From Flavobacterium sp. ACN6 (GTDB lineage Bacteria; Bacteroidota; Bacteroidia; Flavobacteriales; Flavobacteriaceae), in contig NZ_MRCQ01000018.1 of NCBI RefSeq assembly GCF_002304005.1, forward strand, positions 24,697-88,696: a stretch of DNA of 64,000 bases. Direction: 5' to 3'. Positions within the stretch are counted from its first letter, which is position 1, and each line of letters opens with the position of its first letter. Positions 17,429 through 26,028 of this stretch are shown here, one piece after another. Position numbers and translations under genes: made by a program. A model generated the notes under the pieces. It made no database searches and was not told the DNA's origin. It was given only the letters and a program-made list of their open reading frames with translations.

Positions 17429-19810
17429 ATGATTACAAAAAATACCTGCACATTTTTTCTTTTTATTTTAACGATTTTCAGCGCCTTTTCACAAGAAAAA
17501 TTTACATTAAGCGGTACCATCAGCGACAGCAAAAATAATGAAACTTTAATTGGAGTAAATATCTACATTCCGGCTTTAAAAATCGGAGCAACTACAAACG
17601 AATACGGATTTTACTCACTCTCTGCTCCTAAAGGAGAATATGAAATTGAAATCAGTTATGTTGGCTACCAAACCATTCAGAAAAACATTCTTCTAAATCA
17701 GAATACAAAAAACAACTTTTCTATCAGCGAAGGCGGCGAAGAATTACAAGAAGTTATAATTACAGATAACAAAAGTAAAATCAATATCAAATCGCCCGAA
17801 ATGAGTGCCAACAAACTTTCTATTGCCACAATAAAAAAAATGCCCGTTGTTCTCGGAGAAGTCGATGTTCTTAAATCCATTTTATTACTTCCAGGCGTTA
17901 CTAATGCAGGAGAAGGCGCTTCTGGATTCAATGTCCGCGGAGGCGGTGCAGACCAGAACCTCATTCTTTTAGATGAAGCTACCATATTTAATTCATCACA
18001 TGTTTTCGGATTCTTTTCTGTTTTTAATCCAGACGCCATCAAAGATTTAAAACTCTATAAAGGAGGAATTCCTGCACGCTATGGCGGAAGAGCTTCATCT
18101 GTTTTGGATATTTATCAAAAAGACGGAAGCAGTAAAGATTTTCACATGAACGGCGGTATCGGATTAATCTCAAGCCGTCTGCTTGCTGAAGGTCCAATTG
18201 TAAAAGACAAAGGTTCGTTTTTAATTGGCGGAAGAGCTTCTTATGCCCATTTATTTTTAAAACTCTCCGAAGATGATAAAAATAATACTGCTTATTTCTA
18301 CGATTTAAACACCAAATTAAGCTATAAACTCAACGACAATAACAGCTTGTATTTATCCGGATATTTTGGCCGTGATGTTTTCAGCTTAAATAAAAGTTTC
18401 ACCAATACGTACGGAAATTCAATTTTAAATTTGAGATGGAATCATTTATATTCTGATAAATTATTTTCTAATCTTTCCCTGATTTACAGTGATTATTATT
18501 ACGGATTAGACCTTGATTTTGTTGGCTTCAAATGGGACTCTGGAATTAAAAACTATAATATAAAATACGATTTCAAGCATTATCTTTCAGATAAATTAAA
18601 ACTAAATTACGGCATCAACGGAACGTATTATGAATTTAATCCCGGGACTATCAAACCAACCGGCACAGATTCAGGAATTAATCCCGATCAATTGGATAAG
18701 AAATATGCTTTTGAACCTTCTGTATATTTAGATGCAGAAAGTCAGCTTACTACTAAAATCACCATTGCTTACGGATTGCGTTACAGCCTTTTTTATAGAT
18801 TAGGTTCTTCTACAATTAATTATTACGAAAATGATCAAGCAGTAATTTTTGATACCGATATGCAGATTTATGAAAAAGGAACACCCACTTCTACACAATA
18901 TTTCGGCAAAAATAAAGTGATTAAAGACTATACTAATTTCGAACCCAGATTCTCTGTTTCTTACCAATTAAATAACGATCAAGCCATAAAAGCGAGTTAC
19001 AACAGGATGACACAGTATCTGCAATTAATTTCGAATACCTCATCTCCTACTCCGCTTGACGTTTGGATGCCGAGTGATAATTACATCAAACCGCAGCTTG
19101 CAGATCAGGTTGCTTTAGGATATTTTAGAAATATTAGCAATGGTGATTACTCATTTGAAGTTGAAACTTACTACAAGGAAATTCAAAACAGACTGGATTA
19201 TATCGATGGTGCCGATTTAATTGCGAACGATGCTATCGAACAAGTAATTTTAAACGGTCAGATGCGCTCGTATGGCTTGGAAATTATGTTCAAGAAAAAC
19301 AAGGGTCAGTTTAATGGCTGGGTTTCCTATACTTTATCTAAATCAGAGCAGCAGACTCCAGGCCGAACGCCGGATGAAATTGGAATCAACAATGGTCAAT
19401 GGTATGCTTCTGCTTATGACAAAAGGCATAATTTAGCCATAACATCGGCTTATAATTTAAATGAAAAATGGTCGTTTGGTGCTAACTTTGCTTTGCAGTC
19501 CGGACAGCCGGTTACGTATCCGAATGGACAATATGAATACTTGGGAATTACGGTTCCAAGTTACGGATTACGAAATAAAAACCGACTCCCTGCGTATCAC
19601 CATTTAGATATTTCTGCTACTCTGACACCAACTAAAAACAAAGGCCGAAATTGGAAAGGCGAATGGGTTTTCAGTATCTACAACCTTTACAATCGCATGA
19701 ATGCGGCCTCAATTAATTTCCGTCAAAATGTTGACACGGGCGCAAATGAAGCAGTGCAGTTATCCATTTTCGGCATTGTTCCAGCGGTAAGTTATAATTT
19801 CAAATTCTAA
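17429..19810 (+). CDS. TonB-dependent outer membrane receptor with carboxypeptidase-like N-domain
   Basis: 793 residues. A signal peptide ends near FSAFSQ. Residues ~25-100 form a carboxypeptidase-regulatory-like domain (LSGTISDSKNNETLIGVNIYIP), then the plug (GEVDVLKSILLLPGVTNAGEGASGFNVRGGGADQNLILLDEATIFN), then a long beta-barrel with aromatic-rich strands to a final phenylalanine (AVSYNFKF). It imports an unknown ligand across the outer membrane with TonB/ExbBD energy. No SusD partner is present; instead the next gene is a DUF4249 lipoprotein 27 bases on, a pairing seen in other Bacteroidota. Confidence 0.93.
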   Translation: MITKNTCTFFLFILTIFSAFSQEKFTLSGTISDSKNNETLIGVNIYIPALKIGATTNEYGFYSLSAPKGEYEIEISYVGYQTIQKNILLNQNTKNNFSISEGGEELQEVIITDNKSKINIKSPEMSANKLSIATIKKMPVVLGEVDVLKSILLLPGVTNAGEGASGFNVRGGGADQNLILLDEATIFNSSHVFGFFSVFNPDAIKDLKLYKGGIPARYGGRASSVLDIYQKDGSSKDFHMNGGIGLISSRLLAEGPIVKDKGSFLIGGRASYAHLFLKLSEDDKNNTAYFYDLNTKLSYKLNDNNSLYLSGYFGRDVFSLNKSFTNTYGNSILNLRWNHLYSDKLFSNLSLIYSDYYYGLDLDFVGFKWDSGIKNYNIKYDFKHYLSDKLKLNYGINGTYYEFNPGTIKPTGTDSGINPDQLDKKYAFEPSVYLDAESQLTTKITIAYGLRYSLFYRLGSSTINYYENDQAVIFDTDMQIYEKGTPTSTQYFGKNKVIKDYTNFEPRFSVSYQLNNDQAIKASYNRMTQYLQLISNTSSPTPLDVWMPSDNYIKPQLADQVALGYFRNISNGDYSFEVETYYKEIQNRLDYIDGADLIANDAIEQVILNGQMRSYGLEIMFKKNKGQFNGWVSYTLSKSEQQTPGRTPDEIGINNGQWYASAYDKRHNLAITSAYNLNEKWSFGANFALQSGQPVTYPNGQYEYLGITVPSYGLRNKNRLPAYHHLDISATLTPTKNKGRNWKGEWVFSIYNLYNRMNAASINFRQNVDTGANEAVQLSIFGIVPAVSYNFKF

Positions 19811-19837
19811 AGATCAATTCAGAAACTAAATATAATT

Positions 19838-20659
19838 ATGAAAAAATTAGTTTTGTTAATCGCATTTTTCACATCAATTTTCTTTACCAGCTGTGAAGAT
19901 GTTGTAGATGTTGACTTAGATACGGCCCCTCCAAAATTAGTAATTGAAGCGGCAATAAACTGGGAAAAAGGCTCCAGCGGAAGACAGCAGGTAATAAGGC
20001 TTACGACAACTACAGGTTATTTTGACGACTTGATTCCTATTGTTTCCAACGCCGTGGTTTTTATAAAAAACAGCAAAAACCAGCAATTTAATTTTAATGA
20101 ATTTAATAAATCGGGAAATTATGTCTGTAATGATTTTAGAGCTGAAATGAACGAGCAATACACCTTAACGGTTATCAGCGGCGGCAATACTTATACGGCA
20201 TCAGAAATCTTAAAATCGGTTGCACCAATAACAAGAATGGAGCAAAAAAATGACGGCGGTTTTACAGGACAGGATATTGAAATTAGGTCTTATTTTACAG
20301 ATCCGGGCGACGAAGACAATTATTATTTATTTAAATACGTTTATTCTAATAAAGTGACTTCAAACTTCTATGTTTCTGAAGATAAATTCTATCAGGGAAA
20401 TGAAATTTTCAGCAGCACTGATGACGAAGATCTAAAAGCTGGTGATGAAATTGAAGTGACACATTTGGGAATTTCAAAACAATATTACAATTACATGAAT
20501 ATTCTGGTAAGTATTGCCGGAAGTAATATTGGCGGACCATTTCAGTCACCGCCGGCAACAGTAAAAGGAAACATTATTAATACGACCGATAAAAGCAATT
20601 ATCCTTTGGGTTATTTCTCTTTGAGCGAAACGGTTACAAAAAAATATACTATTCAGTAA
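19838..20659 (+). CDS. DUF4249 lipoprotein, partner of the TonB receptor
   Basis: 273 residues with a lipoprotein signal (lipobox FFTSC near residue 19) followed by EDVVDVDLDTAPPKLVIEAAINWE, the opening segment of DUF4249 proteins. It is predicted to sit on the outer membrane, probably at the cell surface. Position directly behind the TonB receptor suggests that it caps or helps load the receptor, which is inference from gene order. The GyrI-like gene starts two bases after its stop codon, so translation may be coupled. Confidence 0.85.
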   Translation: MKKLVLLIAFFTSIFFTSCEDVVDVDLDTAPPKLVIEAAINWEKGSSGRQQVIRLTTTTGYFDDLIPIVSNAVVFIKNSKNQQFNFNEFNKSGNYVCNDFRAEMNEQYTLTVISGGNTYTASEILKSVAPITRMEQKNDGGFTGQDIEIRSYFTDPGDEDNYYLFKYVYSNKVTSNFYVSEDKFYQGNEIFSSTDDEDLKAGDEIEVTHLGISKQYYNYMNILVSIAGSNIGGPFQSPPATVKGNIINTTDKSNYPLGYFSLSETVTKKYTIQ

Positions 20660-20661
20660 TT

Positions 20662-21144
20662 ATGCAGCCACTAATAAAATCTTTATCCGAAAAAAAACTT
20701 ATTGGACATTCTATCGAAATGTCTTTCCTAGAAAATAAAACATTTCAGTTATGGAGTGGTTTTATGCCAAAACGAAAGGAAATAAAAAATGCAGTAAACG
20801 CTAATTTATACTCTTTGGAAGTATATTCCGAAAATCATTTTGATAACTTTGATCCTAGCGATAATTTCCAAAAATGGGCTGCAGTAGAAGTTTCCGATTT
20901 TGAGAATGTTCCAACAGAAATGAAAAAATTAATTGTACCTAGTGGTTTGTATGCCGTTTTTCTTCATTCTGGACCTGCGGCAGAAGCACATAAAACCTAT
21001 CAATATATTTTTGCAGAATGGCTTCCAAATTCAGAATATATCGTAGACGAAAGACCGCATTTTGCAGTAATGGACGAAAAGTATAAAAAAGACGATCCAG
21101 ATTCTGAAGAAGAAATTTGGATTCCGATAAAAAACAGAAGCTAG
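20662..21144 (+). CDS. GyrI-like small-molecule-binding domain protein
   Basis: 160 residues with the SOUL/GyrI-like effector-binding fold found in AraC and MerR family regulators but here without a DNA-binding domain. Characteristic parts are WAAVEVSDFENVPTEMKKLIVPSGLYAVFLHSGP and a YQYIFAEWLPNSEYIVDERPHFAVM block. Stand-alone GyrI-like proteins bind hydrophobic or cationic compounds. It is the third gene of an apparent operon (TonB receptor, DUF4249, GyrI-like, DinB-like) with almost no spacing. Confidence 0.8.
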   Translation: MQPLIKSLSEKKLIGHSIEMSFLENKTFQLWSGFMPKRKEIKNAVNANLYSLEVYSENHFDNFDPSDNFQKWAAVEVSDFENVPTEMKKLIVPSGLYAVFLHSGPAAEAHKTYQYIFAEWLPNSEYIVDERPHFAVMDEKYKKDDPDSEEEIWIPIKNRS

Positions 21145-21146
21145 TT

Positions 21147-21587
21147 ATGATACTTGAAACTCTAAAAATACTTTTTAATAGAGATTTGAATAAACTCAAA
21201 TTCGAAATTGAATCGTACCAATATGAAAATCAAATTTGGGCTGTCAATAACGATATTTCCAATTCTGGCGGTAATCTTTGCCTCCATTTAATTGGAAACT
21301 TGAATACTTACATTGGCGCAGAGATTGGAAAAACAGGCTATATTCGAAATCGCCCATTAGAATTTTCACTAAAAGATATTCCGAAATCAGAATTAATCCA
21401 GAAAATTGAAGATACAATCCTAGTGGTAAACCATGCACTTGATGTTTTAAATGAAAAAGATTTAAACACTATTTATCCGCAGATTGTTTTCGAAAAAGAA
21501 ATGACAACCGGATTTTTCTTAGTACATCTTTCAACGCATTTAGCGTATCATTTAGGCCAAATAAATTATCATAGAAGACTGATTTAA
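21147..21587 (+). CDS. DinB-like / DUF1572 four-helix metal-binding protein
   Basis: Starting from the ATG at 21147, two bases after the previous stop, the product has 146 residues. It is an all-helical DinB/YfiT-superfamily protein with histidines positioned for a metal site: CLHLIGNLN and HLSTHLAYHLGQINYHRR. The DUF1572 subgroup is common in Bacteroidota; members related to BstA and YfiT include thiol transferases, but the reaction of this group is unknown. A longer reading from a TTG at 21117 would overlap the upstream gene and is unnecessary. Confidence 0.82.
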   Translation: MILETLKILFNRDLNKLKFEIESYQYENQIWAVNNDISNSGGNLCLHLIGNLNTYIGAEIGKTGYIRNRPLEFSLKDIPKSELIQKIEDTILVVNHALDVLNEKDLNTIYPQIVFEKEMTTGFFLVHLSTHLAYHLGQINYHRRLI

Positions 21588-21700
21588 CAAATTCCAAATT
21601 TTAAATTCCAAATTCCAAAAAAGAGCGAAGCGATTTTTTTGGAAAAATCTAAAATCTAAAATCTATCCCGAAACTTCGGGACTAAAATCTAAAATCTAAA
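21588..21700. repeat. Intergenic repeat cluster with CCCGAAACTTCGGG palindrome
   Basis: Short direct repeats of AAATTCCA and of AAAATCTAAAATCTA flank the palindrome CCCGAAacTTCGGG at 21667-21680. The same building blocks recur at 3633, at 45889-45950 (AAATTCCA) and at 48966. Confidence 0.65.
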
Positions 21701-21702
21701 TG

Positions 21703-21710
21703 TACCTTTG
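21703..21710 (+). promoter_or_regulatory. Promoter element of the thiamine pyrophosphokinase gene
   Basis: TACCTTTG matches TAnnTTTG. It lies 26 bases before the ATG at 21736, which excludes the alternative upstream ATG at 21700 as start because that codon would precede the transcript. Confidence 0.65.
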
Positions 21711-21735
21711 TACAACATTCAAAAAAAAAACTAAA

Positions 21736-22398
21736 ATGTCATCACACCATATAGTTCGCGACGATCAGGAACCTGCTTTAATAATTGCCAACGGCTCTGC
21801 CTGCGATCCTGAATTATTGGGACAATTGCTTGAATGGTCTCCTTTGGTTGTTGTTTTAGATTCGGCTATCGAAAGAGTGATCGAATTGGGCATAAAAGTC
21901 GATGTTCTTTTAGGTGATTTTGACCGTGGTTTCGATCCTGAAATCTATAAAATTTCACAATTTCCAATAGAAATTGTCCATACACCAGATCAAAATAAAA
22001 CAGATCTGGAAAAAGCATTCGATTACCTTATCGAAAGAAAAATTCCTGCCGTAAACGTAGTTTGGGCAACCGGAAGACGCGCCGATCATACGATAACAAA
22101 CCTTACTAATATTGTTCGTTACCGCGATTTACTTAAAATTGTAATTCTTGACGATCACTCCAAAATATTTTTGCTTCCGAATAAATTCGAAAAATGGTAC
22201 ACAGCCAAAACGCCTATTTCTTTGATTCCTATTGGTGTTGTAAACGGAATTTATTCGACCAATTTAGATTATCCACTTCAAAATGATACACTTACTATGG
22301 GGTACAGAACCGGAAGTAGTAATTCTGTCGCACAAGACGGGCTTATAACGATCACACATCAAAATGGTGATTTGTTGTTGATGGAGTGTATTGATTAA
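21736..22398 (+). CDS. Thiamine pyrophosphokinase
   Basis: 220 residues from the ATG at 21736. It shows the ThiN/TPK catalytic pattern: ALIIANGSACDPEL, DVLLGDFDR with the acidic pair, TPDQNKTDLEKAFDYL and ATGRRADHTITNL, and a C-terminal beta-sandwich domain ending LLLMECID. The enzyme transfers pyrophosphate from ATP to thiamine to give thiamine diphosphate, in the cytoplasm. It is the last conserved gene before the cassette array. Confidence 0.9.
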   Translation: MSSHHIVRDDQEPALIIANGSACDPELLGQLLEWSPLVVVLDSAIERVIELGIKVDVLLGDFDRGFDPEIYKISQFPIEIVHTPDQNKTDLEKAFDYLIERKIPAVNVVWATGRRADHTITNLTNIVRYRDLLKIVILDDHSKIFLLPNKFEKWYTAKTPISLIPIGVVNGIYSTNLDYPLQNDTLTMGYRTGSSNSVAQDGLITITHQNGDLLLMECID

Positions 22399-22556
22399 AT
22401 TATTTCTGAGAATTCAGATTACTTTGACAGAAGTTTTTTTGAAATCTGATCCTCCATACACTTTTAGTAATTTAATTGCATAAAGCCACTGACACAGTAG
22501 TTCTTATTTTAAATACATAACTATTTTCTTACTTTAGCTGTTAAATTATTACAACG

Positions 22557-23600
22557 ATGAATTGGGAAGCTAGAATTATTACTTATAAAAAAGAAAAAAG
22601 AATTGCAGTGTATTTTGAAAAAAATGCCGAATTAATACAACGAATGAAAAAACTGGCAGGTTCACGCTGGAGCCAAACTTTGGGCGTTTGGCATCTCCCT
22701 GACACAGTTGAAAACAGGAAACGGTTTCATTTGGTTTCTCTTTCACATTCTTTACCATCAACAGAAGGCATTGAGCAGATAAAAAAATACATTCAATGGC
22801 TTTCTTCTAAACGATACAGTTCCAACACTATCAAAACGTATTCTGAAGCTTTGAAATCTTTTTTGGTATTTTATAGAGAAAAAACTATTGCCGACATTAC
22901 CAATGAGGATTTGATTACTTACAACAATGAATTTATCCTTAAAAACAATCTTTCATCTTCTTATCAAAATCAAATCGTAAATGCTATAAAATTATTTTTT
23001 AGTACTGTGAGAGGTGCCAAAATTGAAATTGACAAAATTCATCGTCCCAAACGTTCAAAAATTTTACCTAACGTTTTGAGTAAAGAAGAAATAAAATTGA
23101 TTTTGAATGCACATTCCAACATCAAACACAAAACAATGCTTTCGTTGATCTATAGTTGCGGATTGCGCCGAAGTGAGCTTTTAAATTTAAAACCTGCCGA
23201 TATTAATTCTAAAAGAGGAATTGTCATTATTAAACAAGGCAAAGGTAAAAAAGACCGGATATCACCTTTGTCCCTTAAAATATTAGAAATGCTTAGAGAA
23301 TATTACAGTATTTATAAACCTGCCATTTGGTTGTTTGAAGGTCAAAATTCTGGAGAGAAGTATTCAGAACAAAGTTTGCAAAGTGTTTTGAAACAAGCTC
23401 TTCAAAAAGTTGGGGCCAAAAAACCAATAACGCTTCACTGGTTGCGTCACAGTTATGCAACACATTTGCTAGAGAGCGGAACCGATTTGCGTTACATACA
23501 AGAACTATTAGGTCATAGTAGTAGCAAAACTACTGAAATTTACACCCATGTAAGTACTAAAAGTATTCAGCAAATTAAAAGTCCTTTTGATGATTTATAA
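22557..23600 (+). CDS. Tyrosine recombinase of the cassette array, Xer-like with extra N-terminal domain
   Basis: 347 residues with a complete tyrosine-recombinase catalytic set: R204 (GLRRSELL), K229 (GKGKKDR), H294 and R297 (HWLRHSYATH), H320 (LGHSS) and nucleophile Y329 (EIYTHV). A core-binding SAM-like domain lies at about 75-160. The first ~60 residues form an additional domain (FEKNAELIQRMKKL, SRWSQTLGVWHLP) not present in XerC/D. Spacing from K229 to H294 is 65 residues, close to XerD and far shorter than in IntI1, so the IntI-specific insertion is missing, although the C-terminus IKSPFDDL resembles IntI. It is followed directly by the core site and cassettes on the same strand. Most likely the recombinase that moves them; this is inferred from position. 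Confidence 0.9.
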   Translation: MNWEARIITYKKEKRIAVYFEKNAELIQRMKKLAGSRWSQTLGVWHLPDTVENRKRFHLVSLSHSLPSTEGIEQIKKYIQWLSSKRYSSNTIKTYSEALKSFLVFYREKTIADITNEDLITYNNEFILKNNLSSSYQNQIVNAIKLFFSTVRGAKIEIDKIHRPKRSKILPNVLSKEEIKLILNAHSNIKHKTMLSLIYSCGLRRSELLNLKPADINSKRGIVIIKQGKGKKDRISPLSLKILEMLREYYSIYKPAIWLFEGQNSGEKYSEQSLQSVLKQALQKVGAKKPITLHWLRHSYATHLLESGTDLRYIQELLGHSSSKTTEIYTHVSTKSIQQIKSPFDDL

Positions 23601-23650
23601 GGATTTATCTATATATTTGATTTAAATAAAGTATGTAGTCAGTCATACTT

Positions 23651-23710
23651 ATCTATCCAAAACTGGTTAGATATGTATGATTTTGTCATACATATATACT
23701 AGTTAGGTGC
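23651..23710. promoter_or_regulatory. attI-like primary recombination site with nested inverted repeats
   Basis: Between the recombinase and cassette 1 lie two structures and a core. TATCTA (23651-23656) pairs with TAGATA (23669-23674); ATATGTATGA (23671-23680) and TCATACATAT (23686-23695) form a perfect 10-bp inverted repeat with a 5-base loop; then GTTAGGTGC (23702-23710), the reverse complement of the core GCACCTAAC at the end of cassette 1. GTTAGATA at 23666 repeats the start of the core 36 bases upstream. Unlike the other cores it is not part of a 135-bp repeat, as expected for attI. The hairpin could also act as the recombinase-gene terminator or an operator. Confidence 0.7.
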
Positions 23711-23737
23711 TAGATAAAAAAAAACATCCGGATAAAT

Positions 23738-25033
23738 ATGAACGAAATAGTTTTAAAAAACCCAATTACGAACTCAGTAAAAAAATCAATTGAAAACTGT
23801 TCGAAACGTATTAATATTGCTGTACCTTTTCTTTCTGGATTTGTAAAAACAATACTTAATATTGAAAATACAGATAACATTATCGACAAGAAAATTATCA
23901 CTCGTTTTGATGATTCATATATAAATTCATTTGATTTACCTACCCTTACAGCATTACTACACTGTGGTTTTGAAATAAGATACAATAATTCAATACATCT
24001 TAAATTATACATCGCAGACGAAAATATATATGTAACTTCCTCAAACTTTACAAAAGGAGGATTTGAAGATAATATTGAGCTGACAATTAAAGTCGATGAA
24101 AAAAACAATCAAGAATGTAGATTTATTTTTAATGAAATTTGGAATAAATGTGAACTTAATATCATTGACGACAAACTTATTAGCTCAAATTTAGAAAAAT
24201 ACGAGCTACTTAAGAAAAGGCAAAATTATCTAAAAAAGGAATCGAAGAAAATAACTAATCAAGAAAGTCCTAACTTGGAACTAGATATCCAAACCATAAT
24301 AGATACAATTTTCAATGAGAAAAAAGATTATTCAAGAACTGTTCAATTATTATTTGAAGCTAATAAATTAAGAAATCAAACCAGAGCAAAACTGATAGAT
24401 GGATACAACTCTGATATATTTTATGTTACAGAAGGTAATATTTTAAGAAAACAAACATTGTTTTATGATTTTGTATATGGATATGAAAGTCAACTTGCTG
24501 GTACTGGTCTTCGCGAATCTCATTTTCAATCTGTTTTTCTCCATCCTAATTTTGAAAAAGTTATTAATTATATTTTACCTGAAAAAATTGGTCTGGAACC
24601 TTGGAATTTTAAAGACGAGAAAATATTAAAAGAATTCTGCAATGGAATATTTGATTTTGATATTCCATCATATAAAGAAACTTTACCAATTAGATTGGCA
24701 ACATATTTCTACCCAGAAATTCTTTTACCAGTTTACAAACTTGATCATTTGAAAGAAATTTGCGATTCATTTGGATTTAAAACAGATGCTGAAACTAAAG
24801 GAGATAAACTTTACAGCTACAATTCCTTTTTACTTAATAAAATGAAATCACTTCCTTACGAAAATATCATAAAAAGTTATATTGCATATCAAGTGAAATT
24901 TACATTAGAATTATTAGATAAACTGAAAAGAGAACAATTCGATTCGATATTAAGTGGTTACCGAAAACTTTGGATGAAAAATTTTATTATTGGCGCAAAT
25001 GAAATTTTGATCAAATTGAATAAAACACAATAA
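23738..25033 (+). CDS. Cassette 1: phospholipase-D-like protein, possible defence nuclease
   Basis: 431 residues. The N-terminal ~150 residues hold one HKD motif, H87-x-K89-x4-D94, followed by SSNFTKGGF, as in PLD-like nucleases and phosphodiesterases, which work as dimers with one motif per chain. After a charged, probably helical stretch (160-190) comes a ~230-residue region not recognised, beginning near TIIDTIFNEKKDYSRT, with GLRESHFQSVFLHP and DFDIPSYKETLPIRL. PLD-like plus unknown domain is a common build for phage-defence or restriction nucleases; no direct evidence of that here. No signal peptide. It starts 27 bases after the cassette boundary and ends six bases before its attC. Confidence 0.75.
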   Translation: MNEIVLKNPITNSVKKSIENCSKRINIAVPFLSGFVKTILNIENTDNIIDKKIITRFDDSYINSFDLPTLTALLHCGFEIRYNNSIHLKLYIADENIYVTSSNFTKGGFEDNIELTIKVDEKNNQECRFIFNEIWNKCELNIIDDKLISSNLEKYELLKKRQNYLKKESKKITNQESPNLELDIQTIIDTIFNEKKDYSRTVQLLFEANKLRNQTRAKLIDGYNSDIFYVTEGNILRKQTLFYDFVYGYESQLAGTGLRESHFQSVFLHPNFEKVINYILPEKIGLEPWNFKDEKILKEFCNGIFDFDIPSYKETLPIRLATYFYPEILLPVYKLDHLKEICDSFGFKTDAETKGDKLYSYNSFLLNKMKSLPYENIIKSYIAYQVKFTLELLDKLKREQFDSILSGYRKLWMKNFIIGANEILIKLNKTQ

Positions 25034-25039
25034 TGTCCA

Positions 25040-25173
25040 GCACCTAACACACGCTACAAGCAATTTGGGGATTTGGCTAATTGAAAGATGGTTTTGTATT
25101 TGGAAGATTTGGCAAAACCGGATAATAGGCTTAATTTAGTCCCAAACTGCTTGTAGTGCGGGAACGTTACCTG
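25040..25173. repeat. attC-like site 1
   Basis: Outer core GCACCTAAC (25040-25048) opens the site. The left arm (CTACAAGCAATTTGGG) pairs with the right arm (CCCAAACTGCTTGTAG) around a centre of about 75 bases with GATGGTTTTGTATTTGG. The right core is GTTACCTG at 25166-25173. The left core belongs to cassette 1 (perfect complement of GTTAGGTGC at 23702), while the right core begins cassette 2, which defines the crossover between G25166 and T25167. Confidence 0.85.
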
Positions 25174-25213
25174 TCATTGAAGAAACCAAACGCAAAAAAA
25201 ACTATATAGAATT

Positions 25214-25846
25214 ATGAATTCAAAATTGACAATAATAATCCTTCTTTTTATTATTCAAATTTCGACGGTAAGCTGTCAAAAAAAAGAATATAATAAACCA
25301 GTAAAAACTCATGAGTATATTAACTTAACATCTTCTGATAAAAGTGGAAAGATAATGGAAGAAAATAAGTTTTGGGAATTAATTGAAGTTTCAAGAATTC
25401 AATCTAAAGATAATTATGAGCTTCAAATAAACATATTAAAAACTGAACTTCTAAAACTTGAACCTAAAGAAATTGAAAAATTTGACAATACATTTTCTGC
25501 TCTTTTAGCAGGCTCATATAATTGGAATCTTTGGGGTGCTTCTTATGTTATAAACGGAGGTTGTTCGGATGATTGTTTTGATTATTTCAGACAATATTTA
25601 ATTGCTCATGGTAGAGAAAAATTTTATGAAACAATTGCAAACCCTGATGATTGTGCATATTGGATTAAATCCGAAAGTGAAGAATTATGGGAAGGACTTC
25701 AATATTCGGCTTACGATGCTTATAAAGAGAAAACAGGAAAGGATCTTCCAAAAACATATCATCCTGATTGGACGCTCAAAGGAAAAAAATTTGACGAAAA
25801 CACAGTACAAGAAAAATATCCAAAACTTGCGGAAAAATTCCACTGA
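25214..25846 (+). CDS. Cassette 2: DUF4240 lipoprotein
   Basis: 210 residues. A lipoprotein signal with lipidated C21 (STVSC) precedes a DUF4240 domain: ENKFWELIEVSR, then LWGASYVINGGCSDDCFDYFRQYLIAHGREKFY and NPDDCAYW. DUF4240 proteins are usually cytoplasmic and of unknown role, often found in variable loci such as toxin-immunity regions; the lipoprotein form is notable. It is the only ORF of cassette 2 (25167-25987). Confidence 0.8.
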   Translation: MNSKLTIIILLFIIQISTVSCQKKEYNKPVKTHEYINLTSSDKSGKIMEENKFWELIEVSRIQSKDNYELQINILKTELLKLEPKEIEKFDNTFSALLAGSYNWNLWGASYVINGGCSDDCFDYFRQYLIAHGREKFYETIANPDDCAYWIKSESEELWEGLQYSAYDAYKEKTGKDLPKTYHPDWTLKGKKFDENTVQEKYPKLAEKFH

Positions 25847-25857
25847 ATAAGATCAAC

Positions 25858-25995
25858 GACAGGTAACAGCCACTACAACGGATTTGGGCATTGGGCTTAA
25901 TGGAAAGATGGTTTTGTATTTGGGATGATTTGGCAAATCCGAAAATAGGGCTTAATTTAGTCCCAAACCCGCTGTAGTATCAGAACGTTGGCGGT
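25858..25995. repeat. attC-like site 2
   Basis: Left core GACAGGTAAC (25858-25867) is a perfect 10-base complement of GTTACCTGTC at the start of the same cassette (25166-25175). Arms CTACAACGGATTTGGG and CCCAAACCCGCTGTAG pair with few mismatches. Right core GTTGGCGGT at 25987-25995 opens cassette 3. Confidence 0.85.
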
Positions 25996-26028
25996 CAGTT
26001 TAAGAAGTCGAAGAATAAACGACAAAAT

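Noticed and set aside
22557..23600. Recombinase as a phage or ICE integrase
   Set aside because: No other phage, conjugation or tRNA attachment features lie in the window, and a matching core site stands directly beside it; kept only as an alternative.
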